Assembly (NCBI GenBank): GCA_030591525.1
Contig: JAUVAV010000018.1
Location: forward strand, 1-57,787
Length of the DNA: 57,787 nt
Origin: a candidate division FCPU426 bacterium
GTDB taxonomy: Bacteria > Oederibacteriota > JAAXVQ01 > JAUVAV01
Reading direction: 5' to 3'
Shown here: one piece after another, positions 18,901 to 26,639 of the stretch
Numbering within the stretch: position 1 is the stretch's first letter
How the letters are laid out: every line of letters begins with the position of its first letter
The notes under the pieces: model-generated
The model's database searches: none
Told to the model about the DNA's origin: nothing
What the model saw: only the letters and a program-made list of their open reading frames with translations
Translations under genes and position numbers: made by a program

Positions 18901-19135
18901 TACGGCCTACGGTTTTGGCGGAGCGGATCATTTTGTAATACCCATGGTTATGGCCATGCTCTGGGGAATAGTATTTGCGACCACCCTGACCCTGTTTTGG
19001 GTTCCAACTCTGTATGCTATTGGCCAGGATATTAAAAACCGGCTTCAGCTTAAATCACGACCCATGGAAAGCTTAGCCGCACGCCCTGTGGCCAAGCTCG
19101 CTACGGCGATGCGCCGGACCGGCCGGAAAAAATGA
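15962..19135 (+). CDS. RND-family efflux transporter (AcrB/MexB-like permease)
   Basis: A 1,057-residue inner-membrane proton-driven exporter, the usual length for the AcrB/hydrophobe-amphiphile group. The first helix is followed by the periplasmic porter opening QVYPDVSLDQM, and two six-helix halves with two large periplasmic loops can be followed. The family motif GMLVDDAIVVAEN is present at about residue 395, containing the paired Asp expected of proton relay. Start chosen at ATG with GAGGAAG upstream. A TolC-like gene lies 467 bases downstream. No membrane-fusion (HlyD-like) adaptor gene exists in this window, which is unusual for a tripartite pump. The substrate cannot be deduced. Confidence 0.93.
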   Translation: MEKIVKFFIHRPLMVYLISILVVAIGFMAMTGLRRQVYPDVSLDQMHVQTIYPAASARDVEVNVTIPLEEKIMEVDGLEEVRSVSMENNSYIRIWIDPDDKDKDKVKDDIRRAVDQVADLPREIQERPRVFEIHTSWIPVIVLGLSGRDLSERELRAAALRMEREIEAIPGLARVDKLGYRDREIRVQVCPDKLEAYYLSLPDIAAAIKARNIRLTGGSLEAFADETTVLTLAEFNRPREVGEVIVRSNFEGQRITVAHLGALEDDFKQDHFQYRTNGIPGIGLRIHKKVSADTIRVMQRIKKYLAKNRQTFPPALKIQMVRDNTKLTTRRLDILGKNALIGFVLVLAVLVMFLNLRTACWTALGIPISLAFGIMAHAWTGGSINSVALTAFILVMGMLVDDAIVVAENIHRHQEEGLPPVQAALKGVGQVAAPITATISTTIVAFLPLLSMGGMLGLFVTMIPIIVSGTLLGSLIESFFILPSHLAAGGRKIPKWEKRGAIIDPWFKPVKRIYRSWLEKVLKRRYGVIILGIGLLIATAYLAANHMKFVLFPQEGAENFFIHIETSRGSSYPATMKKVDEIEKLVKALPPEELDYYETWVGLDASHGGDEMHGDNLGLISVGLTSYRAREREAMEIIATLRKQAARIPGIKSVNFELDTGGPPVGRPVELNIIGEDFELQKQAVDEILGYLSSVPGVLDPGSDLKYTKDEEIIHMDYAKLASLNLTVADVASTVRLAFEGEVVTRVRFKQEEVDIRVQLDTSGRKRKHLLDDLLVKNRMGKLIPLRKFIRLERKPALQGIRHFQGQRVVSITADVNNQIITSREAHKKVMQYYAELGPRFPGIRLEAGGEAEESAKTMSSMLKAGILAVLAIYFILVLLLNSLSQPLIILCTIFFGVIGVFLAFWFQGMAMGFLAMVGMLGMSGVVVNDALIILSFINHLGRERGETEGCSHLTILDASQTRLRPVVLTTLTTSAALLPTAYGFGGADHFVIPMVMAMLWGIVFATTLTLFWVPTLYAIGQDIKNRLQLKSRPMESLAARPVAKLATAMRRTGRKK

Positions 19136-19148
19136 AAACCAAGAGGAA

Positions 19149-19289
19149 AATATATTCAGGAAGTGTGGCCTAAAACAATTTCCAGCCAATTTCCGTGAGT
19201 TCGTCATCCCGAGTGAAACGAGGGATCTCCAAGAAAATGCTGGATTTAAAAGGGCTTCTGGAGATTTCTCGGCTACGCCTCGAAATGAC
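19149..19289. repeat. Interspersed repeat with imperfect palindrome
   Basis: GTCATCCCGAGTGAAACGAG at 19203 onwards is mirrored by CTCGGCTACGCCTCGAAATG ending at 19289, giving an 87-base imperfect palindrome. The left arm and about 55 bases before it (19149-19231) match 24495-24578 near the histidine kinase, and the arms resemble 22219-22300. The rest of the 467-base gap (to 19602) holds no gene, only two related TGACACA(A/G)TCTCT motifs near 19320 and 19520. Confidence 0.7.
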
Positions 19290-19602
19290 AAATTGAGTGA
19301 AATTGCTTTAAAAGCTATTATGACACAATCTCTCAAGGGAGGAAAAGATAGAGATACAACGATTTGAATATTTCTATAAACAGGTTTGCTGATTTACCTT
19401 TATTTTTCCGTTAAATATAGTTAGGATATTACCAAGTTAAGTGGAGCGGGTGATTTTTCAAGATGTTTTACACCCTCTTCTTAATCACCTCCCATCAAGG
19501 GTGCGTCATAATTCGAATTGTGACACAGTCTCTTAATATAGAGGGGAAGATTTTGCTTTCCGCAACAAGAACGAATTACCAATTTACAGAGGCGGCGAAA
19601 AT

Positions 19603-21333
19603 ATGAAGCCATTAAGTCTAGCGAGTGCGATTACAGTCTTTGCCTTCCTGGTAAGCCCTTTCTTGGCAGGGGGAGAAGCCACGGAAAAAATCGATCTCCC
19701 GCGCGCCATTCAGATAGCCCTGGAAAACAATCAGGAAATAGCCGAGGCGCGGGGCAGCGTAACCGTGGGGCAGGGCATGCTGATGGAGGCCCGGACCGGA
19801 TACTGGCCCAAATTTAAAATGGATGTCGGGTACAGTTACGGGCAAGCGCCGAAAATGGCAATATCCGATGATCTAATCCAGGTGTTTGCCAGGAGTGCGG
19901 GTCTGACCTCGGCTAGTGAGATGATAAATGATGTTGAAGGACTGGCGATTTTAGCCGTCATGTTGGGCCCGGACGGCCTGCTGGGAACCGGGGATGATAT
20001 GACGGCGGACCAGGCCCGGCAAAAACTGGAAAGTACGGATCCTGCCGTCAATCCCCTGCGCCATCGGGGAGAGAGCGGGACGCCGCTTACCATTAGTGAT
20101 GATGGATTGAGCGGGCATATTGCAGAACATCACGCCAATCCTATAACCTGGAAGGGGGATGAATACTATTTTGATTTTAATGGTATAAAAACGTATCCCC
20201 TGGCCGCCTATTCCTGGGATAAGATTTATTCCACCAGTTATGATATAGCCGAGGATTTTGCTACGCTCAATTCCTTGGGAGAACAGTATTTTTCCACCCG
20301 GATCTCCCTTTTGCAGCCAATATATACTTTTGGAAAAATATCCGGATACCAGCAGGCTGCCAAGATGCAGCTTAAAATATCAGAGCAAGAGGTGAACAAA
20401 AAGATTAACGAGGTAATTTACGCGGTTTCCGAAAGATATTATCAGATATTGCTGGCCCGGGAAGGTATCCGTATTGCTGAAAAGACGGTGGGCCAATTGA
20501 AAGCCACCCGGGATATCACTAAAAGCCTCTTGCAAAGGGGCTCCACCCGGGTGACTACTATTGATTTGCTGAAAAATAATATCTATTTACACCTGGCCAA
20601 GGAAAAACTCATCGAAGCCCGCAACGGCGCCCAATTGGCAATTTGTGCTTTGAATTTCAGGATGGGACGTTCTCCGGAGGCGGAGATACACTTGGCCGAA
20701 GATGCGCTGCAGTATACGGTCCGGGATTTGCAATGGGAACACTTGAGCAAAGAAATATACCATGGCCGTCCGGAATGGCAGCAGATACAACTGGGAGTGA
20801 AAGCCTTGGAGGCTATGATCCGGATAGCCCGCAGTGATTACTTTCCTATGCTGGGTCTTTCCGGAGAAATGCAGTATCTGGCCGATAAGCCGGATTATTA
20901 TCTGCAAGGGAATCCCCAGCCAACCTACCGGATTACCATCGGCCTGGCGTATGAACATTTTGATTTTTTCCAAACTACCGGAGCCAAGGTAAAGCAGGCC
21001 GAAGGAGAATTGGAAAAGCTAAAGGCCAAGCAGCAATGGGTCCGGCAGGGATTGATAATGGAACTTAAAAAAGCTTATTTAACCGCCCAGGAAAAACTGG
21101 CAAAAATCCAGGAATCCGCCCGGGCCGCGGATGATGCGGTTGAGCATTACCGTCTCTGTTTTGAAGGCTACCGTATCGGCATCAAAGAAGTTGCCGATGT
21201 GTTGGAGGCACAAATTATGGAAGCGGAGATACAGTATAATCATAAAGAAAGTATATTTGGATATCTGCTGGCACTCGCGGAATTAAAAAAAACGGTGGGT
21301 GAAAAACCACCGGCCCGGCAGCGCCGCCAATGA
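19603..21333 (+). CDS. TolC-like outer membrane efflux protein
   Basis: A 576-residue protein with a signal peptide (about 1-26). The N-terminal repeat begins LPRAIQIALENNQEIAEARG and the C-terminal half holds the long helices typical of the outer membrane factor family, with a second repeat (GYRIGIKEVADVLEAQ). Between strands of the first half, residues about 85-225 form an extra segment with LGPDGLLGTGDDMT, which looks like a calcium-binding loop; ordinary TolC homologues lack it. It probably pairs with the RND permease upstream. It overlaps the next gene by four bases (ATGA), indicating translational coupling. Confidence 0.88.
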   Translation: MKPLSLASAITVFAFLVSPFLAGGEATEKIDLPRAIQIALENNQEIAEARGSVTVGQGMLMEARTGYWPKFKMDVGYSYGQAPKMAISDDLIQVFARSAGLTSASEMINDVEGLAILAVMLGPDGLLGTGDDMTADQARQKLESTDPAVNPLRHRGESGTPLTISDDGLSGHIAEHHANPITWKGDEYYFDFNGIKTYPLAAYSWDKIYSTSYDIAEDFATLNSLGEQYFSTRISLLQPIYTFGKISGYQQAAKMQLKISEQEVNKKINEVIYAVSERYYQILLAREGIRIAEKTVGQLKATRDITKSLLQRGSTRVTTIDLLKNNIYLHLAKEKLIEARNGAQLAICALNFRMGRSPEAEIHLAEDALQYTVRDLQWEHLSKEIYHGRPEWQQIQLGVKALEAMIRIARSDYFPMLGLSGEMQYLADKPDYYLQGNPQPTYRITIGLAYEHFDFFQTTGAKVKQAEGELEKLKAKQQWVRQGLIMELKKAYLTAQEKLAKIQESARAADDAVEHYRLCFEGYRIGIKEVADVLEAQIMEAEIQYNHKESIFGYLLALAELKKTVGEKPPARQRRQ

Positions 21334-22178
21334 GAAGGATATTCCGGCCTATAATTATTATAGGTTTTTTCTGCCTGAGCCTGCCCGGCTCCCTGCCGGC
21401 CGTGGAAGATATTCATTTCGTGATGTTCGGACCGGATATTAAAGAAGACAAAAACGAGGTCCTCGGCGGCCTCGCGCCTTTTGTTGATTGGCTTAATGCC
21501 AGAATACCCTTCAAGCTGGTCCCGCATTTTTTTCAAAATCCCGAAAAGCTGGATGCCTTTTTAAATACGCACCAGACAGGTTTTGCCATGCTGGATATGA
21601 GCTTTTTCTTAGAGAAAAGAAAAAAATATGGTTTTGTGCCATTCATGAAACCGATTGTGAATAACCGTGATACTTATCAAATTATACTGGTTACAAGAAA
21701 AAACCATACTTTGCGAACTCCCCGGGAGCTAAAAGGCAGAAGAGTTTCAACCACCAGCCGGTATGCCGGAACCCACCGGTTTTATTCCCGGGCCGTCTTC
21801 AAAAACCAGATAGATATTCAGAAAGAATTCCATCTGGTTTATGTGAGGAACGCATATTCCGCCATGATGGATGTGATGCACAAGACCTCCTCGGCCGCCC
21901 TGGTCTGGGGCAAGGATTTTACCAGCATGTGCAGATTGAATCCCGCGGCGCGCCGGGATTTAAAAGTAGTATATAGCTCAGAGGAATTTCCATTTCATCC
22001 TTTTGTCTATTTGAGGAATCAAACCACGACGAACCAGGTGAAGAGCTTATCTGACCAGATGATTAAACAGACCGAAAGCGCGGAAGGGCGCCAATTGCTT
22101 ATGATATTCAGGTATGAAGGATGGAGCCCGGTTAAGCCGCACGAGTATGATAAGTTAATAGCTGAAACCGGGAGGTAA
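21330..22178 (+). CDS. PhnD-like periplasmic binding protein
   Basis: A 282-residue protein with a signal peptide (about 1-24). The body follows the phosphonate/phosphite-type substrate-binding fold: an N-terminal FVMFGPDIKED, a lobe with LVTRKNHTLRTPRELKGRRV and a later VYVRNAYSAMMDVM. No PhnC/PhnE transporter genes are adjacent. The four-base overlap with the TolC-like gene suggests it works with the export block or with the histidine kinase downstream as a sensor, not as a classical importer subunit. The ligand is not predictable. Confidence 0.72.
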   Translation: MRRIFRPIIIIGFFCLSLPGSLPAVEDIHFVMFGPDIKEDKNEVLGGLAPFVDWLNARIPFKLVPHFFQNPEKLDAFLNTHQTGFAMLDMSFFLEKRKKYGFVPFMKPIVNNRDTYQIILVTRKNHTLRTPRELKGRRVSTTSRYAGTHRFYSRAVFKNQIDIQKEFHLVYVRNAYSAMMDVMHKTSSAALVWGKDFTSMCRLNPAARRDLKVVYSSEEFPFHPFVYLRNQTTTNQVKSLSDQMIKQTESAEGRQLLMIFRYEGWSPVKPHEYDKLIAETGR

Positions 22179-22218
22179 TCGCTGGTTGCGGGGCGGTTTA
22201 GATAATCCCCCTGTTTTT

Positions 22219-22300
22219 GTCATTCCGAGGAAGCGAAGCGACCGAGGAATCTCCTTGAAAACCAGGGATTTTAGAGATTCCTCGCTTCGCTCGGAATGAC
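22219..22300. repeat. GTCATTCCGAG palindromic repeat
   Basis: An 82-base imperfect inverted repeat: GTCATTCCGAGGAAGCGAAG at the left and CTTCGCTCGGAATGAC at the right, with an inner GGAATCTC/GAGATTCC pair. It fills most of the gap between the PhnD-like and MlaE-like genes and belongs to the same family as 19203-19289. Confidence 0.75.
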
Positions 22301-22348
22301 ATTTTGGGAAGAAAAAGCTTGTTGGAGACAGTCCCCTAAGGAGTAGAA

Positions 22349-23131
22349 ATGTTCCCAAACCGGATTAAGCAACTCGACAAAAAATTGATGGGATTTATAT
22401 CCCATACCGGCGAGGCTCTCATTTTATTGGCGGAAAGCCTGTTTCACATTTTTAAACTTTCTTTTAAAAAGTATCGCCTACTCTTGAAGATCAGGGACAT
22501 CGGCGTGGACTCCATCCCTATCGTCTGTTTAATTTCACTATTTGTCGGCATGGTACTGGCTTTGCAAATACATGATGAGTTGGGGAAGTTGGGAGCCCGG
22601 TCCCTGGTGGCAAAGATTGTCTGTGTTTCGATGTTGAGGGAATTAGGGCCCATATTTGCTTCCTTGATGATGGTAGGCCGGATCGGCGCGCGTTTTACGG
22701 CGGAGATCGGCTCTATGCAGGTAACCGAGCAAATCCGGGCTTTGCGGGCTTTAAATATTAATCCCATCCCCTTTCTGGTGGTGCCGCGCGGATTGGCCCT
22801 GGCGATCTGCCTGCCGGCTTTGGTATTGATAGCAGATTTTACCGGGATTTTAGGCGGTTATGGAATCGCGGTATTTCATAAAAATATTTCCTCCAGCGCA
22901 TATCTGGCGGCAACTTTAGACGCTTTCGAGCTAAAGGACTTGTTCACCGGTCTTTTTAAAGCCGGATTTTTTGCCATTATTATCGCGGTAGTCGGATGTT
23001 ACAAAGGCTTAACCACGGTAGGCGGGACAGAAGGAGTGGGAAGGTATACGACCAATTCGGTAGTAACGGCTTCAACCCTGATTTTAATTTCCGACTTTTT
23101 TTTATCCAAACTGTTTATCCTGGTTTTGTAA
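22349..23131 (+). CDS. mlaE: MlaE-type ABC transporter permease
   Basis: A 260-residue integral membrane protein of the MlaE/YrbE family. The conserved SLFVGMVLALQIHDELGKLGA segment and the ELGPIFASLMMVGRIGARFTAEIGSM core are present, followed by four to five more hydrophobic segments. In characterised bacteria this subunit carries phospholipids through the inner membrane with the MlaF ATPase and an MCE protein. AAGGAG lies seven bases upstream of the ATG. The ATPase and MCE genes follow directly. Confidence 0.93.
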   Translation: MFPNRIKQLDKKLMGFISHTGEALILLAESLFHIFKLSFKKYRLLLKIRDIGVDSIPIVCLISLFVGMVLALQIHDELGKLGARSLVAKIVCVSMLRELGPIFASLMMVGRIGARFTAEIGSMQVTEQIRALRALNINPIPFLVVPRGLALAICLPALVLIADFTGILGGYGIAVFHKNISSSAYLAATLDAFELKDLFTGLFKAGFFAIIIAVVGCYKGLTTVGGTEGVGRYTTNSVVTASTLILISDFFLSKLFILVL

Positions 23132-23199
23132 GCGGAAGGACAGTAATATACTAGCCATACGTTAGAGCATCGCCGGCCCCTAATATCCGGGAGGTTTTT

Positions 23200-23928
23200 T
23201 TGATCAAGATAGAGGAATTATACAAGTCCTATGATGGAGCCATGGTTTTAAGCGACATAAACCTGCATATTCCCACGGGTGAAAGTTTTGTGATTTTAGG
23301 CGAGAGCGGGGTGGGGAAAAGCGTCCTGCTGCGGCAAATTATAGGGCTGGAGAAACCGGATTCCGGGAGAATATATATTAACCAAGAGGAGATTACTAAT
23401 CTGCGGGAAAAGGAGCTCAGGCGGATAAGGGATGAAATCGGTTTGCTTTTTCAGGAAAACGCCTTATTCGATTTTATGACGGTGGGTGAAAATATCGTGC
23501 TGCCTTTGTACGAACATAACCGTCTCGCTGAAGCGGATTTCCATGCCAGAGCTTTACAAAAGATGGCCGAGGTTCATTTGGAGGCTGGAAAGATCGATAA
23601 ATATCCCAACGAATTAAGCGGAGGGATGAAGAAACGGGCCGCCTTGGCGCGGACCCTCTCGTTGGAACCGCAAATAATTTTATATGATGAACCAACCGCC
23701 GGTCTTGATCCGGGAAAAAGCAATTCCATCTGTAAATTAATCAAGTCATTGCAAAAGAATCAAGGCACGACCTCTGTCGTCGTTACGCACGATCTGGAAG
23801 TGGCGCTAAAAATCGCGGATTTAGTCGCCTTTTTGTATAAGGGCCGGGTGATTTTCCAAGGGACCGTAGATGAATTCCGGCAATCGAATACGGAAATTAT
23901 ACATAAATTTATTAAGGGAGAGAACTGA
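23200..23928 (+). CDS. mlaF: MlaF-type ABC ATPase
   Basis: A 242-residue ATPase. Walker A GESGVGKS, the signature ELSGGMKKRAALAR and Walker B IILYDEP are intact, followed by the H-loop VVVTHD. The start is TTG at 23200, chosen because CGGGAGG ends six bases upstream and the protein then begins IKIEELYKSYDG, the normal family start. Its order after mlaE and before the MCE gene identifies it as the lipid-transport ATPase. Confidence 0.93.
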   Translation: MIKIEELYKSYDGAMVLSDINLHIPTGESFVILGESGVGKSVLLRQIIGLEKPDSGRIYINQEEITNLREKELRRIRDEIGLLFQENALFDFMTVGENIVLPLYEHNRLAEADFHARALQKMAEVHLEAGKIDKYPNELSGGMKKRAALARTLSLEPQIILYDEPTAGLDPGKSNSICKLIKSLQKNQGTTSVVVTHDLEVALKIADLVAFLYKGRVIFQGTVDEFRQSNTEIIHKFIKGEN

Positions 23929-23981
23929 AGGGTTATTGCTCCCGGATGGGCAGGGCCTCCGGCCGGCGGAAAGGAGAATAA

Positions 23982-24404
23982 ATGTTCGAGTTGCAATCAC
24001 GGTATTTAATCAGCTTAAGAGTGGGAGCGTTTTTTCTGGTGATAATGGCCTTATTGGCAATAAGTCTTTTTATGGTGCAGAGCAAAACGAGTCTGTTTGA
24101 ACCCAAATATACCATACAGATACTTTTTTATAATGCCAAAGGGATTAATATTGGAGCGCCGGTTAAGTTAGCCGGGGCGCCGGTGGGATTTGTTAAAAGC
24201 ATTAAATTCGCCCCCCAAATAGATGATTATCATTTAATTGTAACGGTTGATATTAAAAAGAGCGTTCAGCCGCGGATTCGTTCGGATTCAACGGCCTATC
24301 TGGAAAGTTCCGGCGTTATCGGCGATAAATACATAGAAATTTCCATGGGAAGCATAGAAAAGCCCATAATCAAGGACGGCGGGAGTATTTGGGGGAAACC
24401 TTAA
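23982..24404 (+). CDS. mlaD: MlaD-like MCE-domain protein, short
   Basis: A 140-residue protein with one N-terminal transmembrane helix (about 12-34) and a single MCE domain containing YNAKGINIGAPVKLAGAPVG and GDKYIEI. MlaD assembles as a periplasmic ring on the MlaE/F complex. It has no C-terminal extension, so it matches the minimal MlaD size. Genes for MlaC, MlaB and MlaA are absent from the window. A near-ideal GGAAAGGAG motif precedes the start. Confidence 0.9.
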   Translation: MFELQSRYLISLRVGAFFLVIMALLAISLFMVQSKTSLFEPKYTIQILFYNAKGINIGAPVKLAGAPVGFVKSIKFAPQIDDYHLIVTVDIKKSVQPRIRSDSTAYLESSGVIGDKYIEISMGSIEKPIIKDGGSIWGKP

Positions 24405-24494
24405 TACGTCACCGCGAATTCCCCGCCTTGGCTTCGTGTTACCCCGCCCCTCAGGGCGGAGTAATTTAATATAATGTTTTTAAAAGCCGATAAT

Positions 24495-24578
24495 AAAATA
24501 TAATGGAAGTGTTGCCAAGAAGTATTTTCAGCTAGATTGCGTGAGGTGGTCCTCCCGAGTGAAACGAGGGATCTCCAA
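24495..24578. repeat. Left-arm copy of the interspersed repeat
   Basis: About 84 bases resemble 19149-19231, including CCCGAGTGAAACGAGGGATC. Only the left arm is present. An open frame continues from the histidine kinase into this repeat, which makes an upstream start artefactual. Confidence 0.7.
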
Positions 24579-24632
24579 GCAATAGATATCGGTCGGGAGA
24601 ACATTTTTGGAACGAAGGGAGTCAATATTATT

Positions 24633-26090
24633 GTGATAAATCAAAACTCAGCCCAGCCAAAGTCTGAAGAACGCCGGACTTCAGGATACCAGCGCCAGAC
24701 AGAGTCGCCGCCGAGCAAGACCGGTTTAACCCGCAAATTTACGGCGGGGATTACTTTGCTGGTGCTGCTGATGTCCCTGGTATTCTGCGCCTTTTTTTAT
24801 CAGGAAATCAGGCATTCCATGGGCACGGTTATAGGGCTAGTCCTCGTTTTTCTATTTATCGGCAGTCTGCTGGCCCTGTATTTGTCCCGGATTATAGTAG
24901 TGCCTATCCAGCGCCTGGTCCGGGCCATTAAAAGCGTGGCTCGGGAACATGAGAGTTGGGATGAAAGCGGGCTTCCCCCGGCCCGCCGCTTTCGCCGGCC
25001 CGACGATCTGGAGTTAAGGGTGCAGACCAACGACGAAATTGAACAATTGGCGGATGAGTTCCAAGTTATGATAAAACAATTGGAGAATTCCTACCAGAGC
25101 CTGGAGACTATTATTAAGGATAAAAGCGGAATAGCGCAGGAAAAATCAAAATTAGCCGAATATCTTAAGGAACTCAACCGGCAGAAAGAAGATATTATTA
25201 AAGAAAGAACCCGGGAAGTGGTGGAAAAGAACCTTAAGCTTTATGAGAGTTCCGAAGAGCTGCAATTCCAAAAGGAAGGTTTAATCGGCATGAACGAGCA
25301 GTTGGAGAAGACGTCCCGGATGAAATCCGAGTTTCTGGCCAGCATGTCCCACGAATTAAGAACGCCCATGAACAGCATTATAGGCTTTGCGGAAGTACTC
25401 AAGGATAAAATGTTCGGCGAGTTGAATGAACGACAGGAAAAATATATTTCCAACATTTTAACCTCGGGACGGCATTTGCTCCAGTTGATTAATAATATAC
25501 TGGATATTACCAAGGTGGAAGCAGGAAAAATGAAGCTGATGGTCGAGCCTTATTCCATCAATCGGGTTATTGACGAAGTGCAGAGCGTGATTAAGACCCT
25601 GGCGTATAAAAAAAACATAGAATTAAAATCGCAACTTTGTCAAAATGTGATTATGCGAGGCGATGTGGCCAAGGTTAAACAAATCCTGTATAATTTACTT
25701 TCCAATGCCATTAAATTCACGGATGAAAAAGGAGTGGTAGCCATTACGCTGGAAGAAATACCGGCGGGCCAAGCTTTTGACGGCGGGCCGGGAGCCGAAG
25801 CTTTTACAGTCTCCGGGCCTTCCCTCTGCTTGCAAGTGAGAGATACCGGTATAGGGATAAAGCCTGAGGAGCAGACGCGGATATTTGAAGAATTCGAACA
25901 GACTGAGAAGACCCGGCGGCGGAGAGACGAAGGAACCGGATTGGGATTGGCGCTTACCCGAAAGCTGGTACATTTGCATGGCGGACAAATTTGGATCCAG
26001 AGCGCGGAAGATAAGGGAACCACGGTTTCTGTAGTATTGCCCGAGAAAGTCAGCGAGAACGAGGAGGATCAGGAGGAGAATTCGGCATGA
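24633..26090 (+). CDS. Membrane hybrid-free sensor histidine kinase
   Basis: A 485-residue kinase read from GTG at 24633, preceded by AAGGGAG; a longer frame from 24537 would begin inside a repeat and is rejected. Two membrane helices (about 35-56 and 65-84) enclose a very short periplasmic loop, so the signal is probably membrane-borne or comes from a partner. A HAMP-like linker (about 84-150), a coiled coil (155-230) and HisKA with the phospho-acceptor in MSHELRTP (H240) follow. The catalytic domain has the N box LLSNAIKF, G1 DTGIGI and G2 GTGLGLAL. It overlaps the response regulator by four bases and sits downstream of the Mla and PhnD-like genes. Confidence 0.9.
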   Translation: MINQNSAQPKSEERRTSGYQRQTESPPSKTGLTRKFTAGITLLVLLMSLVFCAFFYQEIRHSMGTVIGLVLVFLFIGSLLALYLSRIIVVPIQRLVRAIKSVAREHESWDESGLPPARRFRRPDDLELRVQTNDEIEQLADEFQVMIKQLENSYQSLETIIKDKSGIAQEKSKLAEYLKELNRQKEDIIKERTREVVEKNLKLYESSEELQFQKEGLIGMNEQLEKTSRMKSEFLASMSHELRTPMNSIIGFAEVLKDKMFGELNERQEKYISNILTSGRHLLQLINNILDITKVEAGKMKLMVEPYSINRVIDEVQSVIKTLAYKKNIELKSQLCQNVIMRGDVAKVKQILYNLLSNAIKFTDEKGVVAITLEEIPAGQAFDGGPGAEAFTVSGPSLCLQVRDTGIGIKPEEQTRIFEEFEQTEKTRRRRDEGTGLGLALTRKLVHLHGGQIWIQSAEDKGTTVSVVLPEKVSENEEDQEENSA

Positions 26091-26515
26091 AGCGGGAGGA
26101 CGAAGCGAAAGCAAGACAGCCGTGTATTTTAGTGGTGGAAGATAACCCCATGAACATGGAATTGGTACGGGATCTATTGCAAGCTTATGGCTATCAAGTA
26201 GACGAAGCCATCGATTCTGAGGCGTGCTGGCAACGCTTAAAAATCGAGATCCCGGATATGATACTTCTGGACCTGCAACTGCCGAAAATCGGCGGTCATG
26301 TTTTAGCGCGGGCAATCCGGCGAAATAAAAGATTGCGAGGGATTCCCATTGTGGCCATGACCGCCTATGTTATGCCCAACGATCAGGCAAAGGCCAAGCA
26401 CGCAGGCTGCATCGGGGTAATTACCAAGCCCATAGATACCCGGGCGTTTCCCCGGCAAGTGGAAGGTTATCTTAAACAGAGCCGGCATAAAGGATTTCCG
26501 GAGCAGTCGGTTTAG
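26087..26515 (+). CDS. Single-domain response regulator (CheY-like)
   Basis: A 142-residue receiver domain with acidic E18/D19, phospho-acceptor D62 in LLDLQLP, the conserved T in VAMTAY and K in ITKPID. No DNA-binding output domain is present, so it acts through protein contacts. The four-base overlap with the kinase gene marks it as the cognate partner. The extended charged N-terminus (about 12 residues) is not part of the fold. Confidence 0.92.
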   Translation: MKREDEAKARQPCILVVEDNPMNMELVRDLLQAYGYQVDEAIDSEACWQRLKIEIPDMILLDLQLPKIGGHVLARAIRRNKRLRGIPIVAMTAYVMPNDQAKAKHAGCIGVITKPIDTRAFPRQVEGYLKQSRHKGFPEQSV

Positions 26516-26588
26516 GCTAATAATCCCCACAGCAGGGAACAGTCTCCCATAAGTTTTTCCTTTAAAACTAAATAAAACTATTTAAATA

Positions 26589-26624
26589 AAAACCCCGCTG
26601 GATTTCAAAAAAACAGCGGGGTTT
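26589..26624 (-). terminator. Intrinsic terminator for the DUF2914 gene
   Basis: AAACCCCGCTG and CAGCGGGGTTT form an 11-base stem around a short loop. Read on the minus strand the stem is followed by TTTTATTT, a good T-tract. It lies between convergent genes and may also slow the plus-strand transcript. Confidence 0.8.
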
Positions 26625-26639
26625 AAGCGCAAACCAAAA

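Noticed and set aside
24537-24632. N-terminal extension of the histidine kinase
   Set aside because: The sequence is a copy of an interspersed repeat; a good GTG start with ribosome-binding site lies at 24633.
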